From positions 15,034,935-15,098,934 of the forward strand of contig JAFMSR010000003.1 in assembly GCA_022818135.1 (NCBI GenBank): a DNA stretch of 64,000 nucleotides. The letters are read 5' to 3'. Shown piece by piece: positions 48,097 to 58,324 of this stretch (its first letter is position 1; each line of letters begins with the position of its first letter). The translations under genes and the position numbers were made by a program. This DNA is from Saxidomus purpurata (Eukaryota; Mollusca; Bivalvia; Venerida; Veneridae). Under the pieces are notes generated by a model. The model did no database searches. It was not told the origin of the DNA and saw only the letters and a list, made by a program, of their open reading frames with translations.

Positions 48097-48996
48097 GGTA
48101 ACCAGTCAACTCGTACCTAAGTCAACTCGTACCTTAGTCATCTCGTACCCGAATTGGTCAACTCGTACCTGATTTTGTTTTCGAAAAAGTCAACTTAACA
48201 GTACCTTAACATTTTTTATTCAGTATCTTTGAGATTATAATATTTGTTTATCAATTATCATTAAATGTTTGCATTGAAATATGTTATTTTGCTCTTATTT
48301 GCAAAATTGTATCAGAAAGTGGTAGAAATAAAAAGAATGATTTGAAAAAAAGTCAACTCGTACCCTACGTAATCATTCATTTGAAGTGTTACTAAAATAA
48401 TGAATAACGGCATTTTCGAAAATTGTATTATTTTCATCATGTAAATGACAAAGATATGTTTATTTTAGTTCAACTTAGGTTCTTTAAGACAAAATAGGCC
48501 ATCGAACATCGAATTTAGGTTTGTAGACACGCTCATAAAATAAGTTAATTTGCTTCCTGTTTTATTTGTGTACCGATTTATGTACAAACATTTTCTGTGT
48601 GAACTTATTTATCAAGGCGATGGAATTTCAGATCAAGTGACAGTAACAATTAACGGAATTTTGAGAAGACTACATTAGTTACTTCTCGAACAACAATTTT
48701 GTTAATTTCAACTGTTTAATATCTGAAAATTATACAATTTTGAGCACTATAACACAGATTTCAATAAACTAATGAGATATTCCATATGGCCCAACCTTTA
48801 ATTACATATCAGTACCTTTTGTTCCTGGTTGAAAATACAAGTTTTGACACAAAAGGTAGGAATGTAAGTTTTGAAACAAAAGGTACGAGTTGACTACAAA
48901 AGGTACGAGTTGACTTTTTGAACCGTGCGAGTTGACCAATTCGGGTACGAGATGACTAAGGTACGAGTTGACATAGGTACGAGTTGACCCGGAAGC
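48097..48996. mobile_element. 900 bp fold-back element with 8 bp target-site duplication
   Basis: Both ends carry clusters of GTCAACTCGTACC in opposite orientation (four forward at 48103-48170, at least five reversed at 48882-48988), giving inverted termini of about 75-110 bp. TTACAAAG occurs immediately outside each end (48089-48096 and 48997-49004), a clean 8 bp target-site duplication. One more forward motif is at 48354. The AT-rich centre has no coding capacity. An 8 bp duplication fits hAT-type transposition; the repetitive subterminal motif would suit transposase binding. Non-autonomous. Confidence 0.85.
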
Positions 48997-49142
48997 TTAC
49001 AAAGTTATCCTTGATTTAATTTGAAATGTTCTAGCCCTTTAAACTGTTCCTTGTGTGAAAATGACCTGATTGTAAATACTTGTGTATACATTTTTTTTAT
49101 AGAATGTTATTTCAGTCAGTTTTTTATGTGTGTGTCACGTCA

Positions 49143-49196
49143 GTCACCGCTAATTTGCTCCCCGCTCACCGCTAATTTACTCCCCGCTCACCGCTA
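49143..49196 (+). repeat. Short tandem repeat, about 2 copies of ~25 bp
   Basis: CACCGCTAATTTGCTCCCCG is repeated as CACCGCTAATTTACTCCCCG and then a partial third CACCGCTA. There is no coding context. Confidence 0.7.
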
Positions 49197-49987
49197 CTTT
49201 TAATTAAATACATACTACTCTAAATAATTGTTATAGCAGTTATTCAAAACAGTAATATTTGAGGTGTTACCAATACTAGTCAAAACGCTGCTTTTTAATG
49301 ACGATACAAATATTCCCTAACAGGAACGTAGCCTAGTTTCTGCAGTGTGTTAAGCAATGAATGAATTTACAGCGAAAAAAATGGCGAATATTATGTTAAA
49401 AACAGTATTTAGTTCATGATTTTGACGATTAAGTAGGCTGCATATTTTAAAACGTTCGAGTACTTTGTGAAGAGATGAATATTATTCACTGGGCTTTTTG
49501 TTTGGCCTTCGTGGGTGCCTTTGCTTGAGCATTGTATCCAGCAATCGATGTGATCGATTTCCAGTATTCGTTTTATCATTTCAGGCAAACTAAAGCGGTT
49601 TTATATTTTGTTACACATTGCTCAGGCAAACAGGCTTCGTCAGCCAAAGCAAAAACATGCCGAGTGAAAAGTTTACATTTCTTCGCGTGATGAAAATGCA
49701 CATGTAGTAAGTTTAATTTACATGTCAAAGTTACGTACTGAAATCATGTGTTTTGGCATGTGATACCGGTATTTCCTATAGTTTCGTCGCCTAACTATAT
49801 GTAGAATATAGGCTACCTTCCAGATATAAACAGAGTACTATATCTGCATATAACCTAAATTACCAAAAAATTATCTGATGTCAATTGATTAATTTTACTT
49901 TGCTTTAAATTTAGATCGTTAAGTTAGATAACAGAACATATCGTGTAAATGTTATAATTTAAAAGACAAAGTAATGAACGGGACAAA

Positions 49988-50341
49988 ATGGCGTCAGGAG
50001 GGACAGAAAATCTATCAGATGAAATAATAACTGTGAAATGTTCTGTTTGTTCTAACAAAGACGTAACAAGGGAAGCTGAAAAATATTGTGTACCATGTAC
50101 AGACATGCACAAAATGTTTCCTGCAATGAGCAGACACCAACTCCTGGATAAATCAGATTTCAACTCATACGGGTTGCAGACTACTAAATTACCAGACGTA
50201 CCTACCGAGAGATGTTCTGTTCATACGACGAAGCTACTGGACATGTATTGCAGAAACCATGACGATGTTGTCTGTGCTACGTGTGTAGCTCTCAGTCACA
50301 AGCTGCTTGACACTTTCAATATCACTGTGGTGAAGGTTTAG
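49988..50341 (+). pseudogene. Orphan first exon of a TRIM-like gene (B-box remnant)
   Basis: ATG at 49988 opens a frame homologous to exon 1 of genes A and B (MASGG..., SDEIITVKC, TERCSVHTTKLLDMYC). Relative to them, eight codons are missing in frame after EAEKYC. The deletion removes two cysteines of B-box1, probably by slippage between two short TA(T/C)TGTGTA repeats. B-box2 is intact. The exon-end donor has been lost (CACAAGCTGCTTG instead of CACAAGTATGT), so the frame runs on 12 codons to a stop at 50339-50341. No second exon was found in the 3.4 kb before gene B. It could still express a 117-aa B-box protein, but it reads as a broken copy. Confidence 0.75.
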
Positions 50342-50742
50342 AGACAAATTTCATTTTGATTCACGAGTAAATGAAGAAAATCTAGGTACATGTATTGATT
50401 TATGAGAACCTGTTTTCTTTGCACATGAAATGTTATATTCTGTTTTTATGTATTGTCCCAGGGCAGTGCAGGTCACAGGCTAAGTTGAACTCGTATGGGA
50501 TGAAGGAAAACGACAAACAAATATTTGAATGAAAACAGGGCATTTATTAAAATGCCATAAATAACAAATGTTTGAAATAGGAAAAACATATACTAGTAAA
50601 CAACAAAGCATAAATGTTTACTTGAAATCCCATAACTGGGTGGCAAAAAACCGCTAAAAAGGCAGCTACATTTGAAACTATCACCTAAAAGGTAAAATGT
50701 TAACATTTGTGTTAAAATTTGACAATGTGAAAATACCGTTTT

Positions 50743-51194
50743 TGTGTCGTCTTTTCGGAGACGCTTTGTCCGTCGGTCCGTCCGTCCGTCGGTCAGTCCG
50801 TCACAAAAAAACTTAACGTTGGCTGTAACTTTGCCATTTCTTAAAATTTCTTCATCAAACTTTCAAATTCTATTCCTTATTACAAAAGGGTCGTGATGCC
50901 GCCAAACTTTGTAGGTCAAGGTCATATTTGACAGAGTTATGCCCCTTTACGTACTTAGTTTTTGTCATGAAAACTTAACGTTGATTACAACTTTGCCATT
51001 TTTTAAGATTTCTTCGTCAGACTTTCAAATTGTATGCTTATGACAAAAGGGTCGTGACGCCACCAAATTTTGTAGGTCAGGGTCATATTTGACAGAGTTA
51101 TGCCCTTTCTTGTACTTAGATTTTGTCACAAAATTATTGGTTATTCTGACACAGTATAAGAGGGCGACACAAGTGTTCTACTGAACACCCATCT
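50743..51194 (+). repeat. Satellite-type element, two ~150-160 bp units
   Basis: It starts CGTCTTTTCGGAGACGC (palindromic) and GTCCGTCGGTCCGTCCGTCC. It has two units sharing AACTTAACGTTG, CTTTGCCATTT, AAAGGGTCGTGA and TTTGTAGGTCAAGGTCATAT. It ends AGGGCGACACAAGTGTTCTA. GTTTTTGT and GTTTTGT border it, while the gene A spacer has a single CTGTTTTGTAT at the matching point, so it inserted after duplication. Confidence 0.75.
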
Positions 51195-51713
51195 AGTTTT
51201 GTAATTTAGAAATGAGTATAACGCATGTTGTGATTTGAACATCAAAACAAAACGTCTGAAAGTAGAAAATGTGTTTTATATGACAACCCGAGCAGAAAAA
51301 GTCACTGTTATATCTTGTGTAATAAAAGAAATTGTTACTTGTCCGTTGTTATGCGGTTACGTTCCTACACTGTTAGGAACTGTATAAATTTCCGAATTGG
51401 AATGTGTACATTTTTGGGTCGATTGTTAAAATCGAACCAAAGTTAACAGAGTATATCGGCCCCTTACGGCCGAACGCACAACATACAAACAAGTAGTTCC
51501 ATATAAACAGTTGTTAGGCATTATAGCGATTTCTGTTTTCAAAATTATATAGTAATAAATCTAAATAATTTAAAAACATTTCAGAATAGAATAATATTAT
51601 TTCGTTGTTATTCTTTAAATGTGTAATTAATCGTAAATACTATTAATGCGCGAACGAACGATTTGGACACACAAATTTATAACAACTCGGTTTTTACCTA
51701 TTATTTTATAGTC

Positions 51714-51797
51714 GGCGGACATAGAGCAGTTGGTAGAGATGCTGGAAATTGAAATGCGCTGACTTACTGCGGCGGACGCGAGTTCGAAACCCATCTA
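51714..51797 (+). other. tRNA-like sequence (pseudo-tRNA or SINE head)
   Basis: TAGAGCAGTTGGTAGAG resembles an A box and GCGAGTTCGAAACCC a B box about 45 bp later, followed by a T-run. Acceptor-stem pairing is poor (GTCGGCGG against ACCCATC), so it is more likely a tRNA-derived repeat head than a working tRNA. Confidence 0.4.
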
Positions 51798-53753
51798 ATA
51801 CAGTATTTTTTTTACATTTTTTTTTCTGTTTTACTTATAAGTTTAAGACTTTAAACCATTTTCAATGTTTTACAGCTTATAATCATAGAAAACTTCATTC
51901 ATGTCAAACTTATAAGGATAATGTTAATAAGACATACTGTATACATATTATTCGATAACAGTAAAGTTCAGTCAGTAGTCGTGTCAGGTTTTGCTTGTAC
52001 AACCAGAATTGGTTTCCTTGGGTTCTTTTCGGGCCATGCCTCAACATCAATCATCACCAATTTCTAGAATATTTACATGTCAGTTTTGTTTGTGGGCCCG
52101 CTGTGATACTTTGTATCACTGTTTTTCTTGTTCAGTTATTAATTTACTCTGTGTCTTCTTTGATCTTGCTCATTGTTCAGTTTTTGCCTACAATTTAGGA
52201 TAGGAATTTATTTTGTATTATTGACACAATACACTCAACCCTATGGGCAAATCCCATAACTTTTGAATGACATTAAAAGTTGTGCAAACTTTGAATTTTC
52301 AGTTCAGGTTTGTAAAATTCCACTTCTCAGTTACCATTCACAGCTATGATACTTTATAGGGTAGTTGAACATACATGTAGTCACTGAATGCAAAAGGTAA
52401 GCACATGGGTTCCTATCAAAAGTAAAGTTTACACATATGGTTAAAGTTTGTTGATAACTTTACTCATGCATGGGTTGCCCTGATATTTACACATGTATGT
52501 GTACAGTCTGTGTTGTTCAGAGACAATCGACCCTCCAGCACTTTCAGTCCTTTGATTTATTTAGGGAGTAGAACATGATCACTATGTCAAAAAATTTAAT
52601 ACTGCGTAGATATATTAGAGGTTGGTAGACAAAACATTAACGAGAACATAAGTAGATTGTCTTAGGTTGGTTTGAAGCTTATTTGCCTTCCAAGCCCGTC
52701 TTTGTTGTAATATAATCACAACGGTTATTTACTGTTCAAATGGGTGCGCCATGAAATATACTTTCGTTAATAGGAAAAAGGTATACTTATAATGGTATCA
52801 GAGAAGTAAAGTAATCCCTAGCGTTATTCTTCATTAGCACGCCTTCTGAAACATAATTGAACTGATTGGTTTTAAAAAAATATCTTTTTTACACGAACTG
52901 TTTCCTTAAAAATCTAAATATAGTTCGTACCGTTTGATATTTATCTTGTCATTGATATAACTTGTACAAATCTCTCCCCTTATTCGGGTATTTCAAAATG
53001 TCCAAGGGTTGCGCCAATGATGAAAACAGCAACACCTTATTTGGGCATTTTAAAATAGCAGATTTTAAACGATTTTTGCAGACATGGCAACATGAATAAC
53101 AAAACAGGTCGAATTACATTTTAACTTTTAAGATATCAGTTACGTAAAAAGGGTATTTTCTTAAACCAGCTGATGCAGGTTTGGTCGCTCAGCAGACGAT
53201 TATACTTCTTGAAAAGACAACAAAACCCAGAAAAAATATCAAAAAAACTAGCAAATCGCCATGACCTTACGAAATCGTAACTTGTTTATAGTCCGGCAAA
53301 TTAACTGATATATTGCCCTTGCATATTATTGGGAAATGTTTATTTTAGTTTGCTATTGCTTATTTATAAGAAATATCTTCATTGAACAGTCCGCATTCCC
53401 TTCAGGGCCTCTATGATTAACATGCATGATTTATAAATACAAAACATTGTCACTTAATATACATTTTATCAATATTTCAATACCTTAGACGGATTTCGCA
53501 ACAGTACAATAAAATATGACTCTTTTGTCCTCTTGTTTATCCCATTTTCAAGTCTTTTAGGATTGAATGAATTCCAAATACTAGATTGAGCTCCCCTATA
53601 TAGATAGTTCGTTTTGATGCGCAGTCAAGTTTAAATACTTTATATACGCACTTTATATTTGTCAGGGTATTGATTTAAACGTTAGACTTTGAAGCAGATT
53701 GCAATGAGGTACACGTCACGTACCCGGTAGTGATAAAGATTAAACAGGCCAAG

Positions 53754-54884
53754 ATGGCGACGGGAGGGAGTGATAGTGCCTCGGATGAAATTATAACTGT
53801 AAAATGTTGTGTATGTGCTAAGAAAAACATCACAAAGGAGGCGGAAAAGTACTGTGTACAATGTCAGGATTACTATTGTGTACCATGTACAGACATGCAC
53901 AAAATGTTTCCCGCTATGGGTGGACACCAGATCCTGGATAAAGCCGATTTCCGTTCACACGGTTTACAATCTAGTGATCTGCCGTGCCTTCCCACAGAAA
54001 GATGTTCCGTACATAAGACGAAGCTGCTGGACATGTATTGTGGGAACCATGACGAGGTCGTTTGTGCTACTTGTGTAGCTCTCAGTCACAAGTATGTAGA
54101 TCTACTATTCTTATTACAATTTACCAACCAGAATTTTTTCGGGGATATATTACAAATAGTGCAGAATGATGGAATAATTGCTTTTTAGTTCAACTCAATC
54201 GTAGATTGTGAAAAATTTCATCTGCCATCAAACGCAGACTAAACAATTCTGGTAAATTTCATCTGCCATCAAACGCAGTCAAAGAAATTCTTCGCAGCTA
54301 GCCTGACTGACTGAATGGGGCGTTTACCCTTGGTTGATAGTCGGTTGTAAAAGCTCCTGGAGAGTTTATGTTGATTTGTTTGTACCTCTTGCCGACTGAA
54401 AATAAAATTTATTGTATGGTATTATATATTGTACCGGCTATAGCCATATGAACGATCGTTGTGTTTGGACACAGGCCAGTGGAATTTTATATACAACATA
54501 ACATTAGTATCAATTAAGTTACACATCTTCCGGACCAGTGAATTCAAAAAGTTTATTTCCTTAATTGGGACGGTCCTTCCGTCAATATCCATGTATTCAA
54601 TATATAAAGTATCCAAAATTATGTATGTGGGATCCAACTATGCTTTGAAAACATATCGGAAAATCACATTTAAGCTATTTACTTTGAATGTCTGGACATG
54701 ATTTTAAAGTTTCTTTCCTACTAGAAGTCTAATGCAAACAGATCATTCCAAGAGCGGGGCCTTTTTGACCAGAGGAACATTATTTGAAGCAAATGTCTGT
54801 CTAGTAACAGTGCTACATGTTACACAGTGGTAGCTAAACGTGAACGTGAACATGATTTGGTAGTGTATATGTGTGTGTGTACAT

Positions 54885-54923
<39 letters not shown>

Positions 54924-56459
54924 GATGGTGTGACTTCTGGGTGCTGTGGGGTTCTTTTGGGAGGCTCTTTTTGGTACGTGGCTTCCCTTTTTTTTTTTTT
55001 TTTTTTTGATTATTTGTCTTCGTAAATCTTTGGCTCGGTAAAAAGTAGTATTACATAGCCCTAACATGTTACAGTCGAATATTCAAGTCATGTAAGTCTG
55101 AAGGTCCCATTTTTATTTTCCAGGTCATGTCATGACATCCATTCTGTTCCTGAGAATGTTGACAAAATATACAATCAGACTGTCTTTAACGAAACTAGCA
55201 GAAAACTGAAGGCGACTATGAAAACTATGAATGGAATCAAACAGGCAAATGAGAACCTAGTAAGAGAGCTTAAGAAATCGAGGGACGAGGCGATTGATTC
55301 AATTAGGAAATTCAGAATGGAAATGGAAGCCATCATGGAGAAACTTGAAAAAAAATCCATTAAAGAAGTTGAAGCCGTATATGCAACCATTGCAGCAGAA
55401 TTACAAAATAAGATCAGTGAAGCAGAGAAACACGCAAATGGCCTTACGCTAATATCAAGTAAACTTGAGAAATCCACTGGGAATAAAGCTCAAGAGTTTG
55501 TCTGTATAAAAAGTGCTGAGAAAAGTATTTATAAATTTGAAGAAGGAAATAACGTTGAAAGTACAAACGCCACTGAAGCAGTTTTTCTGCCTGACACAAA
55601 CATTAAGAACTTCTTGCAACATCTCACAACTTTTGGACAGGTCTCCACTTCGCAAACGTCAGAATCCAAGGTCTATGTGGTGAATGGCCAAAAGAAAATC
55701 AATGTAAAACTCCCAGAGGACACATATAGATGTGTCGTATTTGGTTCCTGTTTCACTTCAGATGGTTGTTTACTTTTGACAGATCATGATAACAAGAAAT
55801 TAAAACGAGTAGCCTTCCCCATAGCATCAGTTAAAGATCATGTAGATGTTGATGCGCGACCTTATGCTGTCTGTCAGATCAGCAATGCTGAAGCAGCAGT
55901 AAGCCTGAAAAACAATACTGTTCAGTTTGTATCGCTTGGTGACAAAATGATAACCACAAGGCAACTGAAGTTCGATCATAGATGTAATGGCCTAGCCTCA
56001 AAGGATGAAAAAATGTATATATCTGACAGAGGAAGTGCAGTCTATATTTATGACATGTCTGGTGTCCTAGTGCGTCAAATTGAAACAGACGAGTCAGGCA
56101 ATGCAATATTTGGAACTAGTTTTCATATTAGTCTCAGTAGGTTTGGAGAAAAGGTTTATATTGCTGATCAAAGTAAAGGCTTGGTTACTCTAGACATACA
56201 TGGGAATTATGAATCAACATTTACTGACCCTGAATTAGTTAAACCTTGTGGAGTGTGTATAGATGGAAAAGGAAATATATTTGTATGTGGAATGTCAGAT
56301 AAGGTTGTCCAGGTGAATGAAGAATCCCAAACAAAGTTGAGTGTTTTGAATTTGACATTCTTTCATTCAGTTTGTTTTGATCCAAGGTCGAGTGTGCTAG
56401 TACTTACGTTGTCAAATAACGATGTACGTACCTATGAACTACAAAAAATAAGACTGTAA
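53754..56459 (+). CDS. TRIM-like protein B: two B-boxes, coiled coil, NHL-like propeller, no RING
   Basis: Two exons, 53754-54091 and 55124-56459 (GTATGT donor, TTTTCCAG acceptor), encode 557 aa with the same intron phase as gene A. The B-box1 ligand series is complete: Cys18, 21, 34, 37, 42, 45, His49, 58. B-box2 has Cys84, His87, Cys96, His99, Cys104, 107, His112. A coiled coil covers about 130-260 (LVRELKKSRDEAIDSIRKF). Roughly six propeller blades follow, with GSCFTSDGCLLLTDHDNKKL, MYISDRGSAVYIYD, VYIADQSKGLVTLD, NIFVCGMSDKVVQ and the closing VRTYEL. No RING precedes the B-boxes, so no E3 activity is predicted by itself; it may act as an adaptor or by hetero-oligomerising through the coiled coil. 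Exon 1 is close to gene A but exon 2 is more diverged. The start is MATGG; an in-frame region upstream is non-conserved. Polyadenylation signal AATAAA near 56597. Confidence 0.9.
54211..54290 (+). repeat. Two-copy ~40 bp tandem repeat (gene B intron)
   Basis: AAATTTCATCTGCCATCAAA followed by CGCAG occurs twice, about 41 bp apart, in the gene B intron. There is no further structure. Confidence 0.7.
54889..55007 (+). repeat. (GT)n microsatellite and poly-T (gene B intron)
   Basis: GT dinucleotides run from 54889 to about 54922 after a shorter imperfect GT stretch at 54868-54880. A run of 20 T lies at 54988-55007. Both are within the gene B intron, about 120-230 bp before the exon 2 acceptor, and are likely length-polymorphic. 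Confidence 0.9.
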
Positions 56460-57699
56460 CACGAAAAACTTGATACGATGCGAGACTACTGTATTGTGAC
56501 ATGTCATGAGTTATATCCAATACTGTCCAGTACTACATACAATACATTTATGTCTGCCGATTACTTGTTGGGGTTATTCTCTGGTTGATTGCAAGGAATA
56601 AAGAAAACACATAATCCAATTGAAGTGAAATATGCCATTTTAATAAATGACAAATTACTTGAAAAATGTATAAAATGTATCAAAATACATCATGCATGAA
56701 TACTTATCATTATCAACATAATATGCAAACAATACATACATATTATGAAGAGAAATATACATTTAAACTACTAGTATTATGCATGTTATATTGAAAAACA
56801 CAGTAAATGACTATTGCATTAGTACAATGTAACTTTATTCCGCAATCAAATGTTGGCCAATAATAAGCCGCCAAATATTGCGGACATTGCTGTTTGCAAT
56901 AACCGGCAACATATAACATTTATGAATAATTAACATTCAATAGAAAGAACATGTTATAGCTGTTATAAACCTTTAACTAACGTAAATTAAGCTACCACCA
57001 GTTTTGTAAATATTTTTCCAGCTTGGTTTTAAATACTCAGTTTATGTAACACCTAATTGTCAACATTTGTTCCGGCAACTGCTGAACTGCTGGTACGATT
57101 CTTACTCTAGTAGAGGTACAATGTATTATGATATCGAGTGCAGTAGTAACTAAGTTGACTTCATATATATTTTACTTCATTTTAAATAACTTAAATATAA
57201 GTACTATTTATTGTCAACGCACTAGAAAATGTACATTTATATACATGTAGTAGGTGTTATTCATGGTTCGTTTAGACATACCTACGATGCTTTGTTTCAT
57301 ATACCTGATCTCAGTGCTAAAAAGTTACAGATGATTGGGAATATCAAGGATTGACTTGTGTAGATAGAAATGATTTATTTAACAATTCAAACAATATATT
57401 TACGGAACAAGAGAGCCATTGATCATAAAAACTGCTCCGCAGAAACGGTGTTAGCTTACATGGGCCTATGGTTTGCAATGAGCTATGTTAGTAAATCTTT
57501 GTCTGTTCATCTGTCAAAGATAATGTTTAGATACTTACGTTGATAGGAGGAGGATGGGTAACAATAATTTTCATTTATTAATTCAGACTAGTTAGCTTGT
57601 TAACATATCTTTCTTAATCTTAGTCTGAATGTTTGTCTTGGTTTGGAACTTGGTTGGAGGAAAACCTAGTTAAAACTCACAGAAAGCGACATCGGGTTG
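56460..57699. other. Gene B 3' UTR and intergenic sequence
   Basis: After the gene B stop there is a likely polyadenylation signal at 56597-56602. Nothing coding was recognised in the remaining AT-rich sequence. Confidence 0.5.
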
Positions 57700-58258
57700 T
57701 AACATGACAGCAGTAGGCCTATTGCAAAGGGAGATCAATGATATACAGAAACATGCTGATGACATTTAGCAAATTTCAAATTCCACTGGCCATAAAGCTT
57801 AGGAGTTTGTCTGTACATGTATCATCAATGTGATATAGATGATGAATTAATTTTTAATGTGATATTGAATGTTTTTGTAACTATATTTTCTTGTATGATT
57901 GCTAATTGTGTGACATGTGTGCTGAATAAATTTGAGAAAGGAAGTTGTAGTATCCATTAAAGTATAAACCAAGATCTATAAGAACTCCTTGCAACAATAC
58001 AGAACATTTGGGCCGGTCTCCTGTTTATACAAGCCAAAATCCAAAGGTCTGTCAAAATTAAGCAGTGTAAAATTTTAAGAGGACACACTCGCCTGTGCCA
58101 TAATTGGTTCTTGTTTAACTCCAGATGGTGACTTGCTTTTAACTAACCAGAATAACAAACAATTGAAACGTGTAGCTATTTCAAAAGCGTCATTTAAATA
58201 ACATGTATATTTTGATGATAAACTGTGTGCTGCCTGTACAACTAAATAAAGATGAAAT
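57700..58258 (+). pseudogene. Decayed coiled-coil/propeller exon of a TRIM-like gene
   Basis: Fragments in several frames match exon 2, more like gene B than gene A: EINDIQKHADDI, then STGHKA followed by a stop, then EFVCT; after a gap of about 120 bp, RTFGPVS, IIGSCLTPDGDLLLTNQNN and KQLKRVAISKASFK. Many stops and indels interrupt it, and the last propeller blades are missing. It stops near 58258, where a MITE-like fragment (CAGTAAAGTTCCTG) begins. This is an ancient dead copy. Confidence 0.8.
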
Positions 58259-58324
58259 ACAGTAAAGTTCCTGTATTGAAACCACCTTTCGGACCAGTAA
58301 AAAGTGGTCTTATTAATGAATCAG

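Larger units (their letters stand above)
50655..53753 (+). repeat. Duplicated spacer upstream of TRIM-like gene B
   Basis: This is the homologue of 42839-45464, with the same ordered landmarks. It differs by a 0.45 kb satellite-type insertion at 50743-51194 and about 1.1 kb of extra sequence around 51500-52550 containing a tRNA-like segment. The 100 bp before the gene B ATG (TTATATACGCACTTTATATT, GTACCCGGTAGTGATAAAGA) match those of gene A. No gene was seen within. Confidence 0.8.

Noticed and set aside
51714..51797. Functional tRNA gene
   Set aside because: A- and B-box-like words are present, but the acceptor stem does not pair convincingly and no clean anticodon arm could be drawn.
45465..56459. 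RING domain upstream of TRIM-like genes A and B
   Set aside because: I looked in the several hundred bases before each ATG for a C3HC4 pattern. The upstream sequence is AT-rich spacer with stops, conserved as non-coding DNA between copies.
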